12,574 bases of DNA. It comes from Erwinia pyrifoliae DSM 12163. Its GTDB lineage: Bacteria > Pseudomonadota > Gammaproteobacteria > Enterobacterales > Enterobacteriaceae. The DNA lies in contig NC_017390.1 in NCBI RefSeq assembly GCF_000026985.1, positions 75,749 through 88,322 on the forward strand. The letters run 5' to 3'. The position numbers and the translations under genes were made by a program. Shown piece after piece: positions 1-7,659 of the stretch. Every line of letters starts with the position of its first letter. Positions within the stretch are counted from its first letter, which is position 1. The notes beneath the pieces were generated by a model. That model was given only the letters and a program-made list of their open reading frames with translations, searched no databases and was not told where the DNA came from.

Positions 1-18
1 GCGGGAAGCCCTGAACGT

Positions 19-609
19 TTAACCTGCCCCCGCCGCGCCTGTCCTGCGCTCAATCATCCCGGTCATCTTCTCGACTACCGGACTGAATGCCCTGTAGTAC
101 GCCTGTTCGCTCCGTTGCAGGTGTAGAACCTTCCGGCTGAACGTTTCCCACCTCATGCCAGCAGGCTTGGGAAAAAGGGCGCAGTCGTTAAACAGGCTTT
201 GCGCGGGCGCATAGTTGCCCCATATCGCCGCCCGCTGCTTAAACAGGCTGCGCCGCATTCTGGCTAACCGGTCTTCGCTCTGGCTGGCGTAGTGAAGCCC
301 CCAGCACTTTCTACAGGCTAAATCACGCTTACCGATAAACAGCACTGCCGCACGGTTATGGCAGTAAGGGCATAAGTACCAGTGCCGCACGCCATAGCCC
401 GCCCGTGTGCTGGTGGTTCTCATCGGTAATACCCTCCCGCCGATGGTTGCCGTGTAGCTACTGCCGTCCAGGTGAAAGCGCATTTCTCCGGCACGGGTTG
501 CCAGCTGTAGCGCCTTCGCCCCCTTACTGAACCTCTGCCGGATAGCCTTCAGGTGTGCCAGCGTCAGGCGGGGTTGTGCCGTGGTATAGCTTCGGGTTTG
601 TTCGCGCAT
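19..609 (-). CDS. Zinc-ribbon protein of unknown function, last gene of the tape-measure operon
   Basis: I do not recognise a named function. The protein has 196 residues if it starts at the ATG at 609, which has GGAG eight bases upstream. An in-frame GTG at 618 lies too close to that site to be preferred. The clearest motif is a four-cysteine zinc knuckle in the middle: CPYC at about residues 80-83 and CRKC at about 99-102, followed by a WGLHY-SQ stretch. Flanking regions are rich in Arg and Lys, and the C-terminal half is helical and basic, which suggests nucleic-acid binding (inference). It follows the tape-measure gene by about 50 bases on the same strand and is probably co-transcribed with it. 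It does not look like a lambda minor tail protein. The stop codon lies 19 bases from the window edge. Confidence 0.75.
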   Translation of the reverse strand: MREQTRSYTTAQPRLTLAHLKAIRQRFSKGAKALQLATRAGEMRFHLDGSSYTATIGGRVLPMRTTSTRAGYGVRHWYLCPYCHNRAAVLFIGKRDLACRKCWGLHYASQSEDRLARMRRSLFKQRAAIWGNYAPAQSLFNDCALFPKPAGMRWETFSRKVLHLQRSEQAYYRAFSPVVEKMTGMIERRTGAAGAG

Positions 610-660
610 GGTTTCCACTCCGGCATTTTGAATGCGAAATAATATGCGTTTATCGCCGCT

Positions 661-2985
661 TTATTTTCTCCGCTGCAATATTCCACGGGGGCGCGTGCTT
701 TCTCTTTTGGCTACAAACATTGCTACATTCTCCATCTGCTTTACTATCTGCTTCTGCGTTGCTTCGTCAATTCCGTTCGTGGTCTGGATGTTAAAAGCAA
801 CATTCATAACAACGCCGCCGCCCCCGCCGCCCTGCATATCCTTATTGCTGATAACCTTGCCGTTGTCGCCCGGTATCATGTACTGCTTCCCGGTGCTGGC
901 TTGATATATCTCCGGCTTGCCACCTTCGCCCACCTGATACATAGTTCCTTCAGACACTGGCCCGCCGTTCTTGCGCCCACCACCGTAAGAAATGCTGCCG
1001 ATAGTTGAAAGCAACGATGCGCCAGCACTGGCTACAGCAGCATAGCTTGCAAACTTCTGTGCGGGGGTTAGATCTGCTGGGTTTGCCAATACCTGAGATA
1101 GCGCGAGCTGGAGGTTTAGCGCAGACTGAGCCACAGCAAACCCCTTGCTTAGGGCAAACATGGCTTGATATGCGCCGCTGCTTTTACCTGCTGCGCCTGC
1201 TGCGAGATTAGCCAGCCCATCAAATCCTTGTGACACCGACCCTATAATTGATGATATGGCCTGAGATTGAGTATTAGCCTCATCAATAGCTATTTGCTTA
1301 CGGGCGTTCGCGGCCTGCTGCTGTATGGCTGTTTTTGCATCCTCATAAATCTGTATATTCTGCTTATCGATTGCCTGATACTGAGCAAGTGCGTCAAGTT
1401 TCTGCTGCTCCTGAAGGTTGATTTGCGCCAGTGGGTCTTTCGACTGCCCGGTTAGCGGGTCTTTCTGGGTCTGGGCTGCGGCTATCTCCTGCCCGGCAAA
1501 TTTTTGGCCCTGCCGCGCTTGTCGGCGCTTTTCCTCGGCGTTTGTCAGGTCAAAGATTTTACCTGCCAGATTAGATGCTGCCCGTGCTTCCCTGTCCGTA
1601 GCTTCCGCACCTAATGACTGGACGGCGGCAAGCTGTGCGGCCTCTTTGTTCATTCCCTGTGCTTTCAGTCTCGCAACGTCATACTGCTGTGACAGGCGGG
1701 CAAGACCGGTAACCGCAGAATCACCTGCCTTGCTACCGTTATCCGCCTTTCTTCGATCTTCTGCCGCCTGCCTTGCTGATTCTGTAGCGGCATTCTGCGC
1801 CAGAACCTCTTTTTTCTGAGTCTCTGTCAGGTTGGCATGTTCTATCGCATACGCTTTAGCGGCTGCTGCGCCCTGCTTATAACCAATCTCCTGCTGCTTT
1901 AAGTTAGCTATCAGCCCCTCAAAGGTCTGCTGCTGTTGCGCCGTGGCGATAGCGCCGCTCATTGATGCCCGGAATTCTTCAAGTCTCGCCCTGATATCAG
2001 AGACCGCTGCGCCCGCATCTGTGATGCTGGTCTTAAAATCGAGGAGCGCAGCCGAACCTTTATCAGTCGTTCCGTGCAAGTCTTTAAGGTAACCGTTTAG
2101 CTGGCTCACGGCCTGCGGGGTCGGGGTGTTGGCCACTTCAATCATTCGCTGTGCAAGCGTGTATGCCTGTTGGTTAGTTATGCCAAAATTTGATGCCAAC
2201 ATTCCCACGGTGTTACCAATAGTCATGGCCTGAGACTGAAACGCCATTCCTGCACTGCTGGCCTGCTGATAATCAGCCGTGGTGATATTCAGCGCTGCCA
2301 TCGCATTACCCATCAAAATAACGCTGGATGCCCCGCCGTTGAGTGAGGGCATAAAGGACTGCTGAGCGGCAATAACGCCCTTTATTGCTTCTCCGGCTTT
2401 GGCTGCGTCCTGCTCCAGTTTCGATAGCGCATTTTCTCTGACGGCTTCTGCTAAGGCTCCGTTAGTTTTCGCCAGCAGGGCATATTTATCGGACAGCGCC
2501 GCAACGCCACTTTGGGAAAACGTAATCACCTTGTCCAGCTCGGAAAGGGTTTTCTGCAAATCTTCTGCGGTAGTCTTTCCACTAAACAGCGCCGGGATAA
2601 GGGCCGAACCAATCGCCCCGGCCACGGCAATAACAGCCCCCACGACCGCGCCGGACGGGCCGAACGCGCCCGCCATTTGTGATCCTTGTTGAGCAAAGAC
2701 CATAAGTGCGCTTTGCCCCATTTGAAGCTGTACAGCCACGTCCTGCAACTGATATCCCATTTGCCCGGAAATTGTGCGTAATCTGTTGGCACTGGACGCA
2801 GCTTCATTAACCGCAATGGCGCTTTTTTTTGCCTGAGTCTCAAGTCGGGAAAATCCTGCCGCTGAATTGCCAGCCTCTTTCCCCATGCCATTAAGAGCTT
2901 GTCCGGCCTTATCCACACCTTTTAATAATGGCTCAAGGTCTGCTCCTACCTCGTAATAAATACCTCCTGCCTTTACATCTGACAT
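661..2985 (-). CDS. Phage tail tape-measure protein (lambda gpH-like)
   Basis: Tape-measure proteins fill the lumen of long phage tails, set tail length during assembly and help deliver DNA. This 774-residue protein shows the family layout. The N-terminal segment holds YYEVGADLEPLLKG and an Ala/Gln-rich helical stretch. A Gly/Ala-rich hydrophobic stretch lies at about residues 107-134. A long helical, coiled-coil-like centre is rich in Ala, Gln and Lys. The Gly-rich C-terminal domain carries GGPVSEGTMYQVGEGGKPEIY and then a VISNKDMQGGGGGG run. The length is close to lambda gpH (853 aa) and the gene looks intact. The start ATG at 2985 follows AAGG at good spacing, 9 bases after the preceding gene ends. 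Oddly, no tail tube, chaperone or minor tail gene flanks it. The neighbours are a small regulator-like gene, a 109-aa unknown and a zinc-ribbon protein. Confidence 0.9.
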   Translation of the reverse strand: MSDVKAGGIYYEVGADLEPLLKGVDKAGQALNGMGKEAGNSAAGFSRLETQAKKSAIAVNEAASSANRLRTISGQMGYQLQDVAVQLQMGQSALMVFAQQGSQMAGAFGPSGAVVGAVIAVAGAIGSALIPALFSGKTTAEDLQKTLSELDKVITFSQSGVAALSDKYALLAKTNGALAEAVRENALSKLEQDAAKAGEAIKGVIAAQQSFMPSLNGGASSVILMGNAMAALNITTADYQQASSAGMAFQSQAMTIGNTVGMLASNFGITNQQAYTLAQRMIEVANTPTPQAVSQLNGYLKDLHGTTDKGSAALLDFKTSITDAGAAVSDIRARLEEFRASMSGAIATAQQQQTFEGLIANLKQQEIGYKQGAAAAKAYAIEHANLTETQKKEVLAQNAATESARQAAEDRRKADNGSKAGDSAVTGLARLSQQYDVARLKAQGMNKEAAQLAAVQSLGAEATDREARAASNLAGKIFDLTNAEEKRRQARQGQKFAGQEIAAAQTQKDPLTGQSKDPLAQINLQEQQKLDALAQYQAIDKQNIQIYEDAKTAIQQQAANARKQIAIDEANTQSQAISSIIGSVSQGFDGLANLAAGAAGKSSGAYQAMFALSKGFAVAQSALNLQLALSQVLANPADLTPAQKFASYAAVASAGASLLSTIGSISYGGGRKNGGPVSEGTMYQVGEGGKPEIYQASTGKQYMIPGDNGKVISNKDMQGGGGGGVVMNVAFNIQTTNGIDEATQKQIVKQMENVAMFVAKRESTRPRGILQRRK

Positions 2986-2994
2986 GTATCTACC

Positions 2995-3324
2995 TTAATG
3001 GGTTGGTAATTTGCATTTTTTGGCAAGTGCAAGGCTGTTCATTGTGTCTATTACTGCCCTGCCATGCTGCGTTAGTTGATATTGAGGGCCATCAAAAGAA
3101 ATCATTTCCATCAGCATTTTGTAGGCTTCCCGCTGATAGTCTTCTGCGATACATAAATCCCGCGCCGCTGAAATAACATTATCAATCAGGCCAGAGGCAA
3201 GCAGGGGTGACGACACCTTGCCGGATACGCCATTGTGTTCAACCCTGTCAGAACCGCTGTCCCTGATTAACCCTTCAAGGTACGTCCCGGCTATTACTTC
3301 CGCTAACCGTTGTAACTGTTCCAT
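2995..3324 (-). CDS. Hypothetical protein upstream of tape-measure gene
   Basis: A 109-residue, mostly helical, soluble protein that I do not recognise. It has no signal peptide, membrane segment or metal motif. Its ATG overlaps the stop of the upstream small gene (TAATG), so translation is probably coupled, and its stop lies 9 bases before the tape-measure start. By position it could be a tape-measure chaperone, since phages often encode such proteins (lambda gpG/gpGT) just upstream. However, it has no recognisable similarity to gpG, and the expected frameshifted extension is absent. The role is therefore open. It is clearly a real gene given its spacing and the lack of a better frame. Confidence 0.7.
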   Translation of the reverse strand: MEQLQRLAEVIAGTYLEGLIRDSGSDRVEHNGVSGKVSSPLLASGLIDNVISAARDLCIAEDYQREAYKMLMEMISFDGPQYQLTQHGRAVIDTMNSLALAKKCKLPTH

Positions 3325-3500
3325 TACACGGGAACCCCTGCATTTTCTAAAGCCCTTGAAATTAGTCCGCGCGCTATGTCGTGAACCGTTGGCGCAGTGC
3401 CGAACCGTGAGTTTTTGCGCTCTGATTCCTGAATGCTGCGGATGGCCTCCATCTGTGAGGCCGTCAGCAGTACGGGGCGCAACGTGCTGGCTTTTTTCAT
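3324..3500 (-). CDS. Small ribbon-helix-helix-like protein, first gene of the tape-measure operon
   Basis: A 58-residue protein starting MKKAST. The frame stays open upstream to an ATG at 3572, but that stretch contains promoter-like and operator-like repeats and has no ribosome site, so the inner ATG at 3500 is preferred even though its own Shine-Dalgarno is weak. The sequence has a short N-terminal strand (LRPVLLTA), a charged helix (SQMEAIRSIQESERKNS) and a second helix (TVHDIARGLISRALENAG). This pattern fits small ribbon-helix-helix DNA-binding proteins, although I cannot assign a family. Three similar A/T-rich sites sit immediately upstream, so autoregulation of the tape-measure operon is a natural hypothesis (inference). 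The stop overlaps the next start. Confidence 0.65.
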   Translation of the reverse strand: MKKASTLRPVLLTASQMEAIRSIQESERKNSRFGTAPTVHDIARGLISRALENAGVPV

Positions 3501-3527
3501 GTCTATAAACCCAGTGTTGTTTATGTG

Positions 3528-3563
3528 TACAGTTATTGTAATTCCATTTATCGCAACAATCAC
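3528..3563 (-). promoter_or_regulatory. Candidate promoter of the tape-measure operon
   Basis: On the minus strand TACAAT (3540-3535) resembles a -10 box. GTGATT (3563-3558) sits 17 bases upstream as a weak -35 box. Transcription would begin near 3528 and give a leader of about 28 bases before the ATG at 3500. The boxes interleave with the operator-like repeats described separately, as expected for a repressible promoter. Assigned by eye only. Confidence 0.4.
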
Positions 3564-3590
3564 CAGTATCATTTCATTTATTGCAATAAT
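3533..3590. promoter_or_regulatory. Phased operator-like repeats based on TTATTGCAATAA
   Basis: A perfect 12-bp palindrome TTATTGCAATAA lies at 3578-3589. The surrounding 16-mer at 3575-3590 recurs at 3545-3560 with 14 of 16 matches, exactly 30 bp away. A third, weaker copy (TTATTGTAAT) starts at 3533, 15 bp from the middle one. Spacings of 15 and 30 bp and overlap with the candidate promoter suggest a regulator-binding cluster. The ribbon-helix-helix-like gene just downstream is the obvious candidate ligand (inference). Confidence 0.5.
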
Positions 3591-3708
3591 GTAGGCTTTA
3601 ACGCCGGGCGTACGCTCTGACCTTCAAACTTAAACGATTATCAGTTTTGCTAATGTCGTTTTCTTAATGTATGAGGGGTGTTTTTTCTCTCTATATAAGT
3701 AAAAGGGT

Positions 3709-3977
3709 GTTGGTTCAGTTGGTTCAGTTGGTTCAGTTGGTTCAGTTTGTAAAGACGCCTGTTTTTAAAGGGCTTTTAACCCGATTACTGAACCAACACG
3801 GCGCTTTTTTTGTTGGTTCAGCGGGGCGTTTTGTTGGTTCACTGCCAGCCATGAGAAAGTTCCTCTTTGTCCGTTGTTGGTTCAAAACAGGCTTTTGTTG
3901 GTTCAGTGTTGGTTCAGATTCAGAAATAAAAACCTTATAAAACAACAATCTTTACAAATTGAACCAACTGAACCAAC
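3709..3977. repeat. Iteron array of GTTGGTTCA, candidate replication origin
   Basis: The 9-mer GTTGGTTCA occurs twelve times without mismatch in 269 bases. Forward copies start at 3709, 3718, 3727, 3736, 3812, 3833, 3876, 3897 and 3908. Reverse copies (TGAACCAAC) start at 3789, 3960 and 3969. The first four are head-to-tail with no spacer and the last two reverse copies are also contiguous. Between 3917 and 3959 lies an A/T-rich gap that could serve as an unwinding element. The array ends 26 bases from the stop of the primase-helicase gene. In phage P4 the alpha primase-helicase binds short iterons at its origin and at crr, so an equivalent role here is likely, although this 9-mer is not the P4 iteron. 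No credible gene lies in 3501-4003. Confidence 0.8.
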
Positions 3978-4003
3978 ACCTTAACTACGTATGTGAGAAA
4001 AAA

Positions 4004-6835
4004 TTATTCCTCTGGCTGGCTCTCCTCGTCCGGTAAATAGTTGAGCACGTAAACCCGGTACTGCCGTCCGTCGATGCGCGGTGACTTCCTCTGATAACCT
4101 CTGTCACTGCTGGGCGGGGTGAGCATCCCGGCGCTTTTCAGCACCTCCGCAAACTGTTTCGCGTTAAAGCCTCTCGCTATCTCCCCCTCAAAGGCGGCGG
4201 GGAAGGTATAGAAGGTTATCGGGTCGTGCTCATGCCCGCCTTTTGTCCGGTAGCCTGCAAGGTCGCGGATTGGCAGCGCTGCCGGGTCATACGGGAACGG
4301 GGCGTAACGGCTCAGGCCGTGGGCGTTAAGAAATGCTTCAGCCTGGGCGATTATCTGCTGGTGCTCCTTGTTCCCGGTGCCGAACTCCCTTACCCATGCG
4401 TTATAGCTGTGCTGTACCGCATCCCGGCACGTTTGCGCATCCCATCCGGTGACCACGCCGCCCAGTATCAGCGCGGCTTCCAGAATGGCGAACCGTGCGG
4501 CTACCCGGTGTACCTGCTCCCCGTAGTCAGCCGGGATAAGTGAGCGCCAGCGGCTTTCAGCCTCCCTCACGGCGTTAACGGCCTGCTGCTGGTGGTCTGC
4601 CAGCCATTTAACCCACGCCCGGCCTGCCGCGCCGTGGTGGCGCATAAAGGCATCTTTCAGCGCGTCAGCGTGCTGTTTGCCGCTCTGGTGCTCGTGGAAC
4701 TCTGCCGCCTTGCTTAGCGGGATATTCAGCAGGCGCACCAGCTGCCCGGCCTTTATCTTCTGTCCGGTGCTGGCGATAAAGGTTTCCAGGTCCATTTCCC
4801 CGGTGCTGATTGCCACGGTGCGCCAGCGCTTTAAATCCCGGTTGCCGCCTTCCTTCGCGCCCTGCAATTTCCCCACGCCGTTAAACAACGCATAAGCGGA
4901 CTGCGCCACGCTGCGCGGATCGGCTCCCTGTCCGACTTCATCCAGCGGCATCAGCGCGTCATTGTGGGCGGCGGCCTCGTTTGCCAGCCCCAGCGCCGTG
5001 CCGTACCACGTCAGGCGCAGCAGGTCAGGATTACCGTACAGGCTGGCGGCGGCGTTTGCCGTGGTGGTCTTGCCCGCGCTCGACTGCTCGTAAAAGTGAA
5101 GGCCGAACCCGTCAGCGCCCGCCAGTCCGATTAGCGGGGCCGCCAGCGCCGCGCCGATCCCCGTCATCATTGACCAGTTGCCGCCCGCCAGCCTTGCCAC
5201 GCTGTCCCGCCATTCTGCCGCCGTTCCCTTGCAGGTGTAGCCCGCTGCGGCTGAACTCCTGCCGTTAAACAGTACGGGCATATCGGGGGAACCGATAATC
5301 TCACCGTCCGGCATAATGTACGCGCCACACTGCCAGCCCGTAGCCTGCGCCACGCGCCATAGCTCACGGGAACCGCTGCGCTGTAGCCAGTCGGCAAGGG
5401 TGGCCCGCATTGCGGGCTTGGTGGTGATGTTCACCCCTCCGGCCTTCAGGACGCGCCAGCCTTCGCGCTCTCCGATATCGGCAAGGGGGATGGCCTGCGT
5501 GGTGCTGGCGCTGGCTCCCGCCGGGAACCATTTGATGATTAAAAACTGGTCTTTGTCGTCGCGTCCGATGCCGATAACCTCCAGCGGGGAACACAGCCAC
5601 GATTCATTGTTGATAATCTCGCCGCTCTCATTGTCCACCTTCGGGGTTATCCAGAAAACGCCGTCACTGCGGCTTTCAGTGCGCGGCTTGAGCGGGTCTT
5701 TATCGCTATCCAACCCTCCCGGTTTCCTTAGCTTAACCTTAGTGTGGCTGGCTGAATCCCGTGCCGTGTTATTGCCGTCCTCTGCGCCGCTCTGCTCGTC
5801 CGTCATGCTTTCCCCCTGCGGCTGGTACAGCGAATCGTTAAAAGCGGCTGTAGCGGCCTCCAGTCCGTTTTGCTGGTGGTGGTCATTCCAGTCTGCCTTA
5901 TGGTCTGTAGGGGGGATTGATACCCATCCCGCCACGGACAGGGCGGCTTTCTCCGCTGCCTCTTTCCCGGTGTTGGAGGCTCCATTTTCGGAGCCTCCTT
6001 GCTGGTGGTCGTTATCGGCGGCAATAATGATTTTCGCCTGCGGGTGCTGCTGGCGCATTGCCTCCGCTACGGGCAGCAGGTTGCCCGCATCCACCGCCGC
6101 CACCGCCAGCGCGTCAGGGCGTATCAGGTGCGCCGTTAGTGCGGTTGCCAGCCCTTCGGCAATCACTATGCTCTGCGGTGCTTCTGGTGCGTTGACGGCG
6201 TGATATGCGCCACGCTTTGCCGAACCCGCCACCAGCTTTTTGACACCAGCGGCGGTAATGGTCTGCGCGGCGGTGACCGTGCCGGACAGGTTTGCCAGCG
6301 CCAGTAACAGCCGCCCGTCAGAAAGCATCGGGAAGGTGAAGCCATTCAGTCCTTTTGTTATCAGATATTCGCTTTCGCCCGGCTGCGCCTGCTCTGCCAG
6401 CGTCTGATAGTGACGGGAAAAGTTTGCCCGCCGTGCCGCCTCGTCTGCTGCGGCCTGCCGCTGGCGCTCCTGCTCCCGCTGCTGGCGTTCTGTTGCCGCC
6501 TGCGCCCGCCTCTGGCTGGCTGCCTCGCTGTCGGTTTCTGCCGCCCGGTAATCAATACCCAGCGCATCAGCCACCAGCCGCGCCGCTTCGGTGGTGTCGC
6601 AGTCGTTCACCTTTGCCACAAGGTCAAGCCCGTCACCCGCCCCGCACTGATTGCAGATATGGGAACCGCGCCCGCCATCGTCAAAGCGAAAGCGATCCGT
6701 ACCGCCGCACGCCGGGCATTCGGAATGCTGCCGGGGTGAGTGGGGAACGGTGATACCCGTCATAGCCAGCACGCCGGGCCAGCGCCCTGCGGCGGCGGCG
6801 GTCACTTCGCGGATTAAGTCAATATTTCGCATCAT
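4004..6835 (-). CDS. Zinc-ribbon/TOPRIM primase fused to DUF927 helicase-like ATPase
   Basis: A 943-residue replication protein, comparable in role to P4 alpha. The N-terminus has a primase zinc ribbon with C40, C43, C61 and C64 (CPACGG and CNQCGAGDG). After a charged, Gln/Arg-rich linker (about 105-135) comes a TOPRIM domain with E227 in IVIAEG and D274/D276 in IIIAADND. A second linker leads to a DUF927 ATPase from about residue 390, with Walker A SSAGKT (K589), Walker B ALMPLDEV (D632, E633) and STGE near 680. The C-terminal region (700-943) is probably DNA-binding (inference). The expected activity is primer synthesis and unwinding at the adjacent iteron origin. Two ATGs occur in tandem (6835, 6832). 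The second is better spaced from GAGGGGG. This is the last gene of the long operon, 6 bases after the 203-aa gene. Confidence 0.92.
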   Translation of the reverse strand: MMRNIDLIREVTAAAAGRWPGVLAMTGITVPHSPRQHSECPACGGTDRFRFDDGGRGSHICNQCGAGDGLDLVAKVNDCDTTEAARLVADALGIDYRAAETDSEAASQRRAQAATERQQREQERQRQAAADEAARRANFSRHYQTLAEQAQPGESEYLITKGLNGFTFPMLSDGRLLLALANLSGTVTAAQTITAAGVKKLVAGSAKRGAYHAVNAPEAPQSIVIAEGLATALTAHLIRPDALAVAAVDAGNLLPVAEAMRQQHPQAKIIIAADNDHQQGGSENGASNTGKEAAEKAALSVAGWVSIPPTDHKADWNDHHQQNGLEAATAAFNDSLYQPQGESMTDEQSGAEDGNNTARDSASHTKVKLRKPGGLDSDKDPLKPRTESRSDGVFWITPKVDNESGEIINNESWLCSPLEVIGIGRDDKDQFLIIKWFPAGASASTTQAIPLADIGEREGWRVLKAGGVNITTKPAMRATLADWLQRSGSRELWRVAQATGWQCGAYIMPDGEIIGSPDMPVLFNGRSSAAAGYTCKGTAAEWRDSVARLAGGNWSMMTGIGAALAAPLIGLAGADGFGLHFYEQSSAGKTTTANAAASLYGNPDLLRLTWYGTALGLANEAAAHNDALMPLDEVGQGADPRSVAQSAYALFNGVGKLQGAKEGGNRDLKRWRTVAISTGEMDLETFIASTGQKIKAGQLVRLLNIPLSKAAEFHEHQSGKQHADALKDAFMRHHGAAGRAWVKWLADHQQQAVNAVREAESRWRSLIPADYGEQVHRVAARFAILEAALILGGVVTGWDAQTCRDAVQHSYNAWVREFGTGNKEHQQIIAQAEAFLNAHGLSRYAPFPYDPAALPIRDLAGYRTKGGHEHDPITFYTFPAAFEGEIARGFNAKQFAEVLKSAGMLTPPSSDRGYQRKSPRIDGRQYRVYVLNYLPDEESQPEE
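5804..5816 (-). promoter_or_regulatory. Strong internal ribosome-binding site and ATG within the primase-helicase gene
   Basis: On the minus strand GGGGGA (5816-5811) lies four to five bases before an in-frame ATG (5806-5804), which is Met344 of the long protein. Translation from here would give a 600-residue DUF927 protein without the zinc ribbon and TOPRIM domain. The site falls exactly in the interdomain linker. It could be a working second start, or a relic of two once-separate genes. Confidence 0.5.
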
Positions 6836-6841
6836 TCCCCC

Positions 6842-7453
6842 TCAGTGCGCCACGGGTGCGGGCGGTAAGCCTTCATCCTGCAACATGCGGATAAAGCCAT
6901 CATGCAAATCAGCCAGCAGCTCCCGGCCCATATCGGACAGCCCGCCGCCCTCAAGCATGGCCTGATACATCAGCACGGCATTTCGCTCGCCCTGTTCCCT
7001 GCCGTAGCGCTCTATTAATGCGCTCTCAATGTTGTTTGCCATAGCGAAACGCTCAGGGGCGGGGTAGACCGCCATACAGCCGTATTGCCCGCAGTAGATA
7101 ACGCCGCTGTCCGTGCCTCCCCGTTCGTTTTCCACCTCCACCGCGCCATTTTTACGCAGCTGCTCGCTGATGAAGGTCAGCGCCACACAGTGCCGCCAGA
7201 CAATAAGCTCCTGCTCTGCCGTGGGCGTGTGGTAGCCCAGCGCCGCGCCGTCAGCCATTGCGCGGAGTATGTCCGGTATATCGCGCACGCCGTCAAAGTC
7301 TCCGGCCTCCAGCTTGCGCAGCATATCGGGGTAGTCGATTAGCGCCATATGCTCATACTGTCCGGCCTCGTTGCGACGGGTGATACTGACCCCGTGCCGG
7401 GTGGCTTCAGTGCGGTAAACGCCCGTTGCGGTCAGTGTTACGGCCTTGCTCAT
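6842..7453 (-). CDS. Hypothetical protein upstream of primase-helicase
   Basis: A 203-residue soluble protein that I do not recognise. It starts MSKAVTLTATGVYRTEATRHG, and its ATG follows a strong GGAGG site. There is no signal peptide, membrane helix or obvious catalytic motif. A segment near residues 120-135 (DSGVIYCGQYGCMAVYPAP) has two cysteines, and the C-terminal third is helical. Its start overlaps the stop of the 69-aa gene by four bases (ATGA), and its stop lies 6 bases before the primase-helicase start. The tight coupling suggests a replication or satellite-lifestyle accessory (inference). Base composition matches the primase gene. Confidence 0.75.
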   Translation of the reverse strand: MSKAVTLTATGVYRTEATRHGVSITRRNEAGQYEHMALIDYPDMLRKLEAGDFDGVRDIPDILRAMADGAALGYHTPTAEQELIVWRHCVALTFISEQLRKNGAVEVENERGGTDSGVIYCGQYGCMAVYPAPERFAMANNIESALIERYGREQGERNAVLMYQAMLEGGGLSDMGRELLADLHDGFIRMLQDEGLPPAPVAH

Positions 7454-7659
7454 GCTTTGCCCTCCCGCTTCATGTAATCGACCAACTCGCTATTGGCAGC
7501 GTTCATTGCCTCCGGCACGCCTTCCAGCAGGGTAATCAGTGCGCCAACCATGCGCGGTGATAGTGTGCGATTAAATATCCCCATCTCCATCCAGACGGAT
7601 AACACTCCCTGCGCCTGTTCTACCCGGCAAATAGCGTCACACAACGGCATAGTTTTCAT
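7450..7659 (-). CDS. Small hypothetical protein
   Basis: A 69-residue protein beginning MKTMPLCDAICRVEQAQG, predicted mainly helical, with no domain I recognise. GGAGG sits seven bases before the ATG. Both ends overlap neighbouring genes by four bases (ATGA), so it is translated as part of the coupled operon. Small proteins of this kind are usual in the replication operon of P4-like elements, but I cannot give a role. Confidence 0.7.
   Translation of the reverse strand: MKTMPLCDAICRVEQAQGVLSVWMEMGIFNRTLSPRMVGALITLLEGVPEAMNAANSELVDYMKREGKA

Noticed and set aside
2995..3324. Lambda gpG-type tape-measure chaperone
   Set aside because: Position fits, but there is no similarity, and a gpG/gpGT slippery frameshift with a T-like extension is not seen.
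3498..3572. Longer N-terminus of the RHH-like gene starting at 3572
   Set aside because: The extra 24 residues cover the -10 box and two operator-like repeats, have no ribosome site and read as hydrophobic filler.
3671..3948. Open frames on both strands across the GTTGGTTCA array, with repeated Val-Gln-Leu or Asn-Gln-Pro residues
   Set aside because: They are by-products of 9-bp repeats staying in frame. There is no ribosome site and no protein-like composition.
3709..3977. CRISPR array
   Set aside because: Repeats are only 9 bp, spacers range from 0 to over 40 bp, orientation is mixed and no cas gene is present.
5316..6203. 295-codon plus-strand frame opposite the primase-helicase gene
   Set aside because: It is antisense to well-supported zinc-ribbon/TOPRIM/DUF927 coding sequence, with Ser/Ala-rich low-complexity translation typical of GC-rich shadows.
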